DNA from: Branchipolynoe longqiensis | Taxonomy: Eukaryota; Annelida; Polychaeta; Phyllodocida; Polynoidae | Assembly (NCBI GenBank): GCA_030323885.1 | Contig: CM059192.1 | Location: 68,917,890 to 68,981,889, forward strand | Direction of reading: 5' to 3' | DNA length: 64,000 nt | Part shown: piece by piece, positions 1-8,189 of the stretch | Layout: every line of letters starts with the position of its first letter | How positions within the stretch are numbered: the stretch's first letter is position 1 | The notes under the pieces: model-generated | What the model was told of the DNA's origin: nothing | Seen by the model: the letters and a program-made list of their open reading frames with translations, nothing else | The model's database searches: none | Translations under genes and position numbers: made by a program

Positions 1-403
1 TAGTGGTGCGGTGTCTGCACCACGTATTACTATTAGTATACGCTGATAGTGCTGCGGGGTTTAACAACGTATTAGTATACGCTGATAGTGCTGTGGTGTT
101 TAACAACATATTAGTATACGCTATTTAACAACATATTAGTATACGCTATTGGCACATAATTGATTGTCTGCTTTTACATGTAAAAGCGATGGTTTGAACA
201 AAAAACAAACATTTCTCACCGTGAATATGGCCTATGCTGCCGACACGGCGTAAAGCAACCACCAATCAAGTATACGCTGATAGTGCTTGTGCGTTTAACA
301 ACATATTAGTAGTATACGCTGATAGAGCTGCAGCTTCTGTACCACTATTAATATATGCTGATAGTGCTGCAGTGTTTAACAACGTATTAGTATACGCTGA
401 TAG
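1..403. repeat. Minisatellite, about 37 bp unit, first part
   Basis: Head-to-tail copies of a unit of about 37 bp containing TTAGTATACGCTGATAGTGC followed by GTTTAACAAC. Copies are imperfect, some are shortened, and about 120 bases of unrelated sequence interrupt the array near 150-260. The array resumes after the SINE at 731. Small ORFs across it are by-products of the repeat. Confidence 0.8.
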
Positions 404-730
404 TTTGTTTGTTGTTTTACCTCCTAGCGACATCTACGGTCATATCAGGACGGGTACCCACTTGTGATAGTCCGCAGTCATGGTGACTTTATAGTGCTGC
501 CCCACTGGAAGACCAGACCGCCAGCACCATGACCTGATATCCCACTCAGTCACATTATCCTGGCACTGAGCCAACCAGTCCTTGTCTATCCCAATAATGC
601 CAAGCTCCAGGCTAGGAAGCGACAAGTATCAATTTTTTAAGTCATTGGTTTGACTTGACCCGGGTTCGAACCCATTATCTACCAACATGGGAGACGGACC
701 CTCTAACTCATTTGGCCATCCCATCTGGTC
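404..730 (-). mobile_element. tRNA-derived SINE, family A (V-SINE-like), reverse copy
   Basis: Read on the minus strand it has a tRNA-like head (A box TGGCCAAATGAG, B box GGGTTCGAACCC), a conserved central block ending in GGGGCAGCACTATAAAGTC, and an A-rich CAAACAAAC tail. It landed inside the minisatellite. The flanks at 392-403 and 731-742 are near-identical (ATACGCTGATAG and ATATGCTGATAG), which is either the target duplication or the array unit itself. Related copies lie at 11171, 15978, 26478, 38607, 39850 and 42513. Confidence 0.85.
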
Positions 731-835
731 ATATGCTGATAGTGTTGCAGCGTTTAACAATGTATTAGTTAGTATACTCTGATAGTGCGGTGGCAGTTAT
801 CAACATATTAATACACGCTGATTGTGCTGTCGACC
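731..835. repeat. Minisatellite, second part
   Basis: Continuation of the 37 bp array interrupted by the SINE, with two or three degenerate units (CTGATAGTG ... GTTTAACAA ... TTAGTATACTCTG). Confidence 0.6.
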
Positions 836-940
836 CCGCCCACGTTTTTGAATCAATGTATCGAGTGGAACGCAGGGTGTTTGGCAACCTTTTGGGCGTA
901 AGGAGGTTGGCGGCGAACACAGGCTCTCATGTAACTGGGG
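836..940 (-). mobile_element. Terminal fragment of TIR element G
   Basis: The reverse complement begins CCCCAGTTACATGAGAGCC and continues through TTCGCCGCCAACCTCCTTA. This matches the left ends of the two copies at 55163 and 55437. Only one end is present here. The 946-1260 interval after it is AT-rich and I see nothing recognisable in it. Confidence 0.7.
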
Positions 941-1263
941 TATTAGTCGGGAGAATTTTTGTTGTTGTTTAAATAGTATAAAAATAAGGAAATAATTATC
1001 CATTTCTGGAGTCATAAGCAGAGTAACATTTCGATTACACTTTAAGATTATTTTATAAGTTCCTTAAACTACATGTTTTATTATATTTTTCAAATCAGAA
1101 GTAGCGGGTAAATATGAAGATTTATGTGAGGAATATATTTTGCTTCTTAAATTAAGAATTTATCAGCTCAGTTCATTTCCCCAGCATGTCGACATTTTTC
1201 GTCAGTTTTTCTAATGCAGTAAATTGAGTAATTAGATTAGATTAGAGTGTTTGAGCTATATGC

Positions 1264-1720
1264 TCAGGCCAAGTGGGAGACACCACCATCAGAGCCCATC
1301 ACATGTGGTGAGGATGCTCTGTTCAGTTTTGACATGTGCAGTAATGAGTGTGGATCTGCTGGCATTAGCTGGGTGTATCCTGGAATCTGTGTTTCATCTG
1401 GCATTGGTGTTAACGCCTTGTCAAGCTGCCTTTTGAATGATTGTACACTGCAGTTTGATTGATTTCTAATGTAAGCTGGCATTGTATTGAAGAGCTGTAC
1501 TCCTCGGACAGAAAGACTTCCTTCCCGCAGTGTTCTTGTTGATTGTGAGGATGGTATTTATTGTTGGTACCCTACCAAGTCTACCATATTTCTGAATGAT
1601 ACATTGTTATGCCATAGTTTGGTACTTAGCCATGCCATAGTTTGGTACTTAGCCTTCAATCATTTTCCAGGTGTATATAATTCGATATCCCTCACATCGA
1701 CGTTCAATGGAGTAGATGGG
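1264..1720 (-). pseudogene. LINE reverse-transcriptase C-terminal fragment
   Basis: On the minus strand, short frames read as the tail of a non-LTR retrotransposon ORF2. They include SIERRCEGYRIIYTWKMIEG, then an SVRGVQLFN segment, then SVQSFKRQLDKALTPMPDE and a PGYTQL end. This order (ERRR-type helix, LFN, FKxxLDKxL, PDEP) is typical of the region after the thumb in CR1/L2-like LINEs. A 24 bp direct duplication at about 1611-1658 and a frame change break it. No RT catalytic core is present, so this is a 5'-truncated dead copy. The clade is uncertain. Confidence 0.65.
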
Positions 1721-1800
1721 TTGGTTTTCACCCCTGTACTGTACGTATGGGGTGAATCTTTTATCTTGAAATCACCATACACAGTTTAACTGTAAGTGAA

Positions 1801-2876
1801 ACACTACAGTTTACTCCACCCCGCTGTCATAAGATAACCTCATTATCTCCCTATATTATAACTCATAAGCCTATTTCTTAATGGAGTCTCACATCAATGA
1901 GGCGTAAACAAACAATTGATGGCGAATACCTAACGTAACGAGATAGCAAATGGTTCGTCAAAAGCATTTTAAAATAATTGCCGTCGATACTGTCAATTAC
2001 AAGTTACCGTGCAAGACACAACGTGCCGGCTACAAACCAGAAGGAGCAAAACATACTGTCGGTGTCACTGGTAAAGACTGTCACTACTGAAATCGAGTCT
2101 CACTCTCAGACTACTACGATCTAACAATCACAAACGTGATCAGTTTAACCTGATGGACAACGACTAAATATCTACCAGAATGTCAGACACAAATAAACCA
2201 CACCAATAGTATTGCTAAACATGAGTAGCAGCTGGGATTTATAGAGGAAAACAGTGTTTTCAGTAGGTCAATTTTGACTTCATGTCACGACACAAGGCTT
2301 CGACGTGCCCATGCAGTCTGCCATTGTTGCGGCATGGTGGCCTCCCGGCATCGGAAAATTTGTTTCACGGGCGCTGTTTTCCGCACATATCACTGGTTCA
2401 CTGCTTCCAAAATATAGACACACATTTCACCACCTAATACCGTGTACAGATAATGAACTGTCACACTCTGCAAAAACATACTCACAAGAGAAAGTTAAGG
2501 AAACCTCTCGGTAAAATCTCTGATTCGAATTCCCATTATCCGGGCATTAGCAACATTGTTCTGGCACTGCGCATGCGCCGGTTTCGACATCCGGTAAGCA
2601 TGACACGAAGATATGCCCTCAATCGTTGCTAGAAGCAACGTTGCAGTTGGATTAGCAGCGCAAATATTCTGCTTACGATTGCGTATATGTAAATTGTAAG
2701 ATATTCGCCGATCTGTTCTCGTTAATGTACAGTTCAGCGGGGCAAATATAATTTAGAAGGATTTTATTATAGGTTTCAATCAATCAATCAATAGGATGCA
2801 GCTGTTACTAATACTAGTGTTAGCCGCTCTTAATTAATAGAAATGGAGACAATTCTTCATAGCGATATAGCGAATG
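1801..2876. other. Unassigned AT-rich interval
   Basis: No convincing gene, RNA or repeat boundary. The longest frame (69 codons near 2305) has no recognisable motif. A short CAAT run lies near 2776-2792. Confidence 0.5.
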
Positions 2877-2879
2877 ATA

Positions 2880-3447
2880 AGCTGCGTTTACACGGGCAAG
2901 TTAAAACGCCCCAGCTGGAACCAGTTGCCTAGATCGGTTCACATTTGCCCGTGTAAACGCGCCGCTGAGGCGTTTTAGGGCTGAAACGTTCCAGGTGGAA
3001 CGTTCCGCATATACCACCTCTGTAGGTGGTCTACAGGAAACGTTTCAGCTGGTTCCTAGGCAGCGATAGTGTACAATAGTGGTGCTCGCCGGCTACAGTC
3101 TCAGCAGTAACTAATCGCTGGTGCCCGGCAGTGTTAGAGACCGATTAGACCGAAATCTATTGAATGCGATCATATTTAACAGAATTACATACTCAAATAA
3201 TGAAATTTAATTAAATTAACCCTAAATTCCAAGCGATATTAACGTAGCCGCTATATTGGCGTCATTATTCATATTGTGAATCGACGAATGTAAACTAAAC
3301 AAATAGCAGTGCTCGCCGGCTACAATAGGCTGCTGGTTCCCGGTCGCGGACAGTTTCAAATTTGGTCCGTGTAAACGCGCCACGAGAACGTTTCAGGTAG
3401 AACGCTTTGTCTTGAATCGTTTTACTTTTGGCCGTGTAAACGCAGCT
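2880..3447. mobile_element. Non-autonomous TIR transposon, family N, copy 1
   Basis: Ends are inverted repeats starting AGCTGCGTTTACACGG, read on both strands at 2880 and 3447, and each is followed by a TTTTAACG/AGTAAAACG-like segment. Flanking trinucleotides ATA (2877-2879 and 3448-3450) look like the target duplication. GTGTAAACGCG motifs recur inside. The core shares a long block with the copy at 27588 and with the element inside the DIRS at 19440-19800. No coding capacity. Confidence 0.8.
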
Positions 3448-3450
3448 ATA

Positions 3451-3497
3451 GACAGGAAGTGTGAACACCCCAACCTAGGCACTGAGAATCTCGTTAA
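3451..3497 (+). pseudogene. 5' side of the LINE split by Harbinger
   Basis: These 47 bases read in one open frame (DRKCEHPNLGTENLVK) that joins exactly to the frame after the Harbinger element at 8193 when the element and one TAA duplication are removed. It is too short for a family call alone. Its value is that it marks the empty-site reading frame. Confidence 0.6.
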
Positions 3498-3965
3498 AGG
3501 CCCTGTCACATTACGGCGTATGGCGGGAGCGTATGGCGGCGTAGCCGCTTTACGTCATATACGTCGGCATACGCCGTATACGCTACTCATACGCTACTCA
3601 TAGGCCGTCAGGTGACGGCATATGTGAAGCGTATGAGGCATACGCCGCCATACGCTTTCATAAATCCGTCCGTCCCCATTTTTTTGTGCATGCTAAAAAA
3701 TTCTCGACCTACGGGGGCGTATGGGCCATACGCTACTCATACGCCGGCATACGCTCCGCATACGCTCCTCGTAGGCTGGGGGTATGCCAGCGTACGCTAG
3801 GGGTACACCGGCGTACGCTACTCGTACGCTCAACTTGCGTCACGGGCGTATCACAGGCGTATGCAGCGTATGCAGAACCTACGCGTTGCGTATGAGAGCG
3901 TATGAAAAGCGTATAGGAGGCGTATGCGAAGCGTATGGCGGCGTATGCCCGACCTATGGTCTCGG

Positions 3966-3973
3966 TATATAAA
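3966..3973 (+). promoter_or_regulatory. TATA box of the Harbinger transposase
   Basis: TATATAAA lies 51 bases before the presumed start codon at 4024. It follows the last subterminal CGTATG boxes, so the transposase could repress its own promoter by binding there (inference). Confidence 0.7.
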
Positions 3974-4023
3974 GGCGACCCACGCCATTCCTTCGGTCAT
4001 TCCTGCTCTGCTGCTCATACAGG

Positions 4024-5328
4024 ATGGATGCCCAGGCACTGCAAGTACAGTTCCAGCTTTTCTACAGAGTTGCCCTTTATCACCATGAGCTTACTCTACT
4101 CCTCATGGTTCTTCTGGCGACCCGTATCGAGAGACGAAGGAGGAGGGAGCGGCGGCGATGATCAGTGTGGGTCAGACCCTGGATTGGGAGGCGGCCACAG
4201 TTTGGCTTGTTCGACAAGCTCATGGTCGAGCTCCGCAGCGAGGACACCGCGTCGTTTGTGAACTTCATGCGGCTGCCTCCCCAATTGTTTGACGAGATTG
4301 TGGCGCGAGTGGGACCCAGGATCGCCAAAAAACGGACCACATTCAGGGTGCCACTCGACCCGGCACTGAAAATAGCACTTACTCTGCGGCACCTGGCATC
4401 CGGCACAAAATACTCCTCCATGAAGTTTGGGTGGAGGGTGCCCCACAACACACAGTCGCTGATAGTGCATGAAGTCTGCAAGGCCATCGTCGACGAGTAC
4501 ATGGCCGAGGTCATGACGTGTCCGACGACTCCAGAAGGGTGGCATGCCATCGCGGACCTCTTTGCAGAGAGGTGGAACTTCCCCCATACCTGTGGCGCTC
4601 TGGATGGGAAGCACATCGCCTGCCGGTGCCCTCCAAAGAGTGGGTCGCTCTACTACAACTACAAGGGCTTTTTCTCCGTGGTCCTGTTGGCGCTTGTAGA
4701 TGCGGATTATAAATTTATCTGGGCAGATATTGGCGGTATGGGCTCCGCGTCCGATGCCCAGATCTACAACGCCTCCGAGCTGAAGGCGTGCACAGAAGGT
4801 GGCACCATCGGCTTTCCGAACCCTGAACCGCTCGTCGACGGCCAGAAGGATGTGCCGTATTTCCTGATCAGTGACGACGCCTTTGCCCTGCGGCCGACCA
4901 TGATGAAGCCGTACGGCAAGAGGGGCTTGACCAATGATGAGCGACTCTTCAACTACCGGCTTTCCCGAGCTAGGAGAGTGGTGGAGAATGCCTTTGGCAT
5001 TCTAGCCAACCGCTTCCAAGTGCTCCTGACGACTATGCAGCACCACCCCTCCAACGTGAAGCTCATCGTCAAGGCGTGCATGGTTCTGCACAACCTCATG
5101 AGCACACGCTACCCAGCGCTACAGAACATGCAGCTGGATCGTCCCGAGACAGCCAACAACAACTTTGTGCCTGGAGGTTGGCGAGAGGGCCACAACCTTC
5201 CTGACATTAACGTTGTACCTGTTAACCCCAACACCGCATCCAAGCTAGGAAAGGAACAGCGCAATCTAATTAAAGACTGGGTCGTCTCACCCGCCGGAGC
5301 ACTGTCATGGCAAGACAGGATGATCTGA
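4024..5328 (+). pseudogene. Harbinger DDE transposase with one nonsense codon
   Basis: PIF/Harbinger transposases cut and paste the element with a nuclear MADF/Myb partner. The ATG at 4024 has a good context (A at -3, G at +4). It opens a frame with a hydrophobic LLLMVLLATR stretch and an arginine-rich run, then hits TGA at 4159-4161. The same frame continues without further stops to 5328, with WVRPWIGRR directly after the stop. Visible catalytic residues are D in ALDGKH (near 4603), DD in LISDDAF (near 4873), and E in RRVVENAFGIL (near 4984). The GxxSDAQIY and NYRLSRAR motifs are also typical. Total length of about 434 codons is normal for the family. The ...CGATGATC context suggests CpG decay of an arginine codon. 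AATAAA follows at 5447. Confidence 0.9.
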
Positions 5329-5446
5329 CAAAACATTTTATCAGTCTGTATGCGCTGTGTCTGTCTACTGTTTTTGCAAACATGTCTGTGATGTTGTGAC
5401 ATGTCTCCTGTTATATGAGATGCTAATGTTTATATGTCTAGTATAA

Positions 5447-5452
5447 AATAAA
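5447..5452 (+). terminator. Polyadenylation signal of the transposase
   Basis: AATAAA 119 bases after the transposase stop codon, in AT-rich sequence. Confidence 0.6.
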
Positions 5453-5583
5453 CGATATCATTTTATAGATATGAAAACACAATTTTACATGTCTGTTACG
5501 TTCTTTCGCTCCTTAATTTAAAGTCATCTAGTTAATGTAATTGTAATGAATCTCCTCTCTTTTTACATACATACTAAGAACAC

Positions 5584-5818
5584 AGGAAAAAATAGAGTGA
5601 CACAGAGAGAGAAAGGGGGAGACGAGAGGGAGGGAGGGAGGGAGGGAGGGGAGAAGAGATAGAGTGAGGGAAGGAGAGAAGAGATAAAGGGAGGGAGGGA
5701 GAGAAGAGATAGAGGGAGAGAGGAAGAGAGATAGAGAGGGAGATAGAGAGGGAGGAAGAGAGATAGAGAGAGGAAGAGAGAGAGAGAAGGAGGAAAGGGA
5801 GAAAGGGGAAGGAGAAAC
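5584..5818. repeat. Purine-only tract (GGGA/GAGA)
   Basis: About 235 bases that are almost entirely purine on plus, made of GGGAGG, GAGAGA and GAAGAGAGATAGAG modules. The minus-strand leucine/serine-rich frame across it is an artefact. Mirror-symmetric segments could form triplex DNA (inference). Confidence 0.85.
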
Positions 5819-5849
5819 ATTATAATAAATGTTAAATTTAAAGTTTTTA

Positions 5850-6920
5850 TTTATGCCCTCTTCCTCCGCGGCCTCGCCTCCGCCTCCGTCAAGAACACCG
5901 TATCGGGGGCCCGTCTTGGGTCGAGGGCGCCGGAGGACTCACCTCGGGCTTTGACGCCCGCCTCCCCAAGGACGTCTGCCAAGGCGGGGAGCGGTCCTCC
6001 ACCCACGTGCCACGACAGGCGGCCCCCTCTCTCGCCGACAGGCATCTCATCCTGATCATCAGCCACCTCGAGCGAGCGGGCCCCGCCTCCCTCGTTCCTC
6101 GGGCCGCGCTCCTCCTCGGGTACTTCGGGATGCTCCGGCAATCCAACCTCTTGGCCCGAGTCCCGAGGGGTGGGGCGGCCCCCACACCCTCACCCGCGAC
6201 GACGTCCGCCCCGCGCCCGGAGGGCTCCGCCTCCTGATCCGCAGCTCCAAAACGATCTCCAGCCCCTCGGGCGCGGTCGCCCTCTTCGTGCCCGGATCCA
6301 CCCTCTGCCCCGTGGCGGCCTGGCAGGGCGCCGCCGCCCTCTGCCCCGCCGCCCCAGATGCACCCGCCTTCCTAATGCCCTCCAGCCGCCCGCTCGACCC
6401 GCGGTCCCTTACCGCGCTGCTGCGGGGGGCCCTACATGCCCTAGGAGTGCCGACGCCCGAGGCCTACACCCTTCACAGTCTCCGCCGAGGCGCCGCCCAG
6501 GCCTGCCAACGCGCCGGGGTTCCCCTCCCCGAGATTATGGCGCAGGGCACCTGGACCTCCGAGGCGGTCCACGCCTACGTGCCCCGCCTCGCTCCCTCGG
6601 GCGCGCCGCGAGCCCTCTCCGCCGTTTTGGTGGAGGGCTCCTCGGCTCCCCCTCACTGACAACCTGATCTTCACCATGAACTCTTGCTCCTTCCGAGCCC
6701 ACACATTGACTCTCTTGCCTTGCTCCTTATGAGCCCTTACATCCATGTCATTTACTCTTGCCTTGCTCCTTATGAGCCCTTACTTCCATGTCACTCATCT
6801 TTGCATTGCTCCTCATGAGCCTATTACCTCCTGTTAACCTTGTACCTTACCTTGTTCCTCTGTCTCCTACTGAGGCGCACAATAAACGCCTCTTTTCTCC
6901 ACCCCTGCCTCGTTTTCCTC
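5850..6920 (+). mobile_element. GC-rich tyrosine-recombinase block inside Harbinger (Crypton- or DIRS-like)
   Basis: Base composition changes sharply from AT-rich to strongly GC-rich near 5850 and back near 6920. The block holds one recombinase pseudogene and its own AATAAA in the loop of a small hairpin (GAGGCG/CGCCTC, 6872-6892). Two copies of a unit of about 43 bp (TTGCCTTGCTCCTTATGAGC) lie in the 3' part. No terminal repeats are evident. It occupies the place where the second exon of the MADF gene would be expected. It could be a Crypton insertion or the 3' end of a DIRS/Ngaro element. Confidence 0.6.
5854..6659 (+). pseudogene. Tyrosine recombinase, frameshifted
   Basis: Three reading frames together cover a tyrosine-recombinase core. 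LASASVKNTVSGARL at about 5875-5925 resembles the core-binding region. GYFGMLRQSNLL at 6118-6155 contains the box I arginine. After a frame change near 6168-6181, LTRDDVRPAPGG leads to LHSLRRGAAQ (box II HxxR, near 6471), QGTW (near 6543) and AYV (candidate tyrosine, near 6575). The spacing fits eukaryotic Crypton/DIRS recombinases, which cut and rejoin DNA through the tyrosine. The N-terminal part is incomplete and at least two frameshifts are needed, so it is dead. The HSLRRGA motif recurs in the element at 43942-44193. Confidence 0.7.
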
Positions 6921-7079
6921 CTTTTCGCGCATCAACAAATTACTAGAATATTAGATGTTGCTAGGACGTAAAACAACAACAAACAAACAAACATAAATAC
7001 AACAAAAGCATAACATAACAAACTAGAATATGATACTAATGGCCGCACTTGTCAGAACGAAAAAAGATTATGTACTTAC

Positions 7080-7838
7080 ACTCCTGCAGGGCTCCGGTCG
7101 GTGACGGACGACGGACCGCAGGAACCCGAACTTGCGCAGGATCCACTGCTCCCGCTCAGTCAGGTCAGCGGCTCCGTCCCCGCTCTTTTTTTTGTGGAGC
7201 CGCGTGTTCGTGTCCCTGAGCGACTTGAACCACTTCTGGAGATGGAGTGTTGTGGTCCCCAGAAGTGTCGCCTGGTCCTCCCACATCTTGGCCTTTCTGT
7301 CTGAGCGGCGGTAATCCGTGAGCTTCATGTTCCAAATGATGGGGTTCTCCTGGAGGAAGTCCAACATTTGAGCCTCCTTGAAGACCGACAGAGAACAGTC
7401 GCTCTTCTTGGCCCTCCGTCTCTTTGACGTGCCGATGGCAGCGGTGCTGGTGGAGGCGGCGGAGGCAGCGGACGCCGCCCGTGAGCTGCCCGCAGAGGCA
7501 GGAGATGGCGAGCTGGAGCGGGGACGCCAGCGTTGCGTCGTCGACCTCTCCACTTCCATCTCCAGCTCCTCCAGTGGAGAGTGGTGTTCTGGAGAGTAGT
7601 GTTGTGGAGAGTGGTGTTCTGGAGAGTGGTGTGGAGAGTGGTGAGGTGGCGAGGCAGGTGAGGAGGCTGGTGATGGAGAGCATTGTAACAAAGTCTGCCT
7701 CTTTCTGCCTCTCCCACGGCCTAGTCCTCCTCCTGTAGTTACAGCAGCTATGGAGGCTGGTGTAGTAGCAGTAGTACTGGTAGTAGTAGTAGCAGTAGCA
7801 GAAGCAGCAGCAGCAGTGGTGTTCCTCTTAGCAGGCAT
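7080..7838 (-). CDS. Harbinger MADF-domain DNA-binding protein, exon 1
   Basis: This is the partner protein of PIF/Harbinger elements, thought to bind the element ends and bring the transposase into the nucleus. The ATG at 7836-7838 is about 35 bases from a TATA box. The 253 codons before the splice donor contain an alanine/threonine-rich start, a basic RGRGRKR segment at 41-47, an HSPEHHSP repeat at 68-88, and a MADF domain at about 154-218. Visible motifs there are LDFLQENPIIWNMKLTDYRR and WFKSLRDTNTRLHKKK. The exon ends on a codon boundary at a GTAAGT donor (7079-7074). The second exon, present in the homologue at 63302, was not found here, and the recombinase block lies in its place. The frame itself is undamaged. 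Confidence 0.85.
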
Positions 7839-7872
7839 GGTGGCAGAGTGAGGGGAGCCTGTTGCTCCAGGC

Positions 7873-7880
7873 TATATATA
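7873..7880 (-). promoter_or_regulatory. TATA box of the MADF gene
   Basis: TATATAGC on the minus strand, between the start codon and the subterminal CATACGCTCC boxes. It is placed like the TATA box of the transposase at the other end. Confidence 0.65.
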
Positions 7881-8189
7881 CCCAGGAGTCACCAAGCGGC
7901 GGACCGCGGAGAGATAACATAGGTCGCGCATAGGTCGCGCATAGGTCGCGCATACGCTCCTCATACGCTCCTAAAATATTCATACGCTCCTCATACGCTC
8001 CACATGCCAATCAAAACAGTCAAGAAATGTCGCAGCACGCTCCCATACGCTCCTCATACGCTCCTCATAGGTCACCCATACGCTCAAACCCACCCGAAAG
8101 TTCACCGAAGGTCATCATAGGCCGGCACCAGCACGGCGTACGTAGGTTTTCAATACGCTCCCGCCATACGCCGTAATGTGACAGCCCCT

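Larger units (their letters stand above)
3498..8189. mobile_element. PIF/Harbinger DNA transposon, nearly complete
   Basis: The termini are inverted repeats of about 35 bp (AGG..CTGTCACATTACGGCG onward). The target duplication TAA is visible at 3495-3497 and 8190-8192, as expected for Harbinger (TWA). Subterminal regions at both ends carry many GCGTATG/CATACGC boxes, which are likely transposase or MADF-protein binding sites. Two genes point toward each other: a transposase on plus and a MADF-domain protein on minus. A GC-rich recombinase block lies between them. Length is 4692 bp. The transposase has a nonsense codon and the second exon of the MADF gene is missing, so this copy is not autonomous. 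Confidence 0.93.

Noticed and set aside
4080..4616. Minus-strand frames of 150-178 codons opposite the transposase
   Set aside because: Overlap conserved DDE transposase sequence and have no domain of their own.
6170..6667. Plus frame of 165 codons, arginine/proline-rich
   Set aside because: Alternative frame of the GC-rich recombinase pseudogene; the recombinase motifs are in the other frames.
7165..7738. Several plus and minus frames overlapping the MADF gene
   Set aside because: Shadows of the MADF coding sequence in a biased region; the MADF frame alone has recognisable domain structure, a TATA box and a conserved splice donor.
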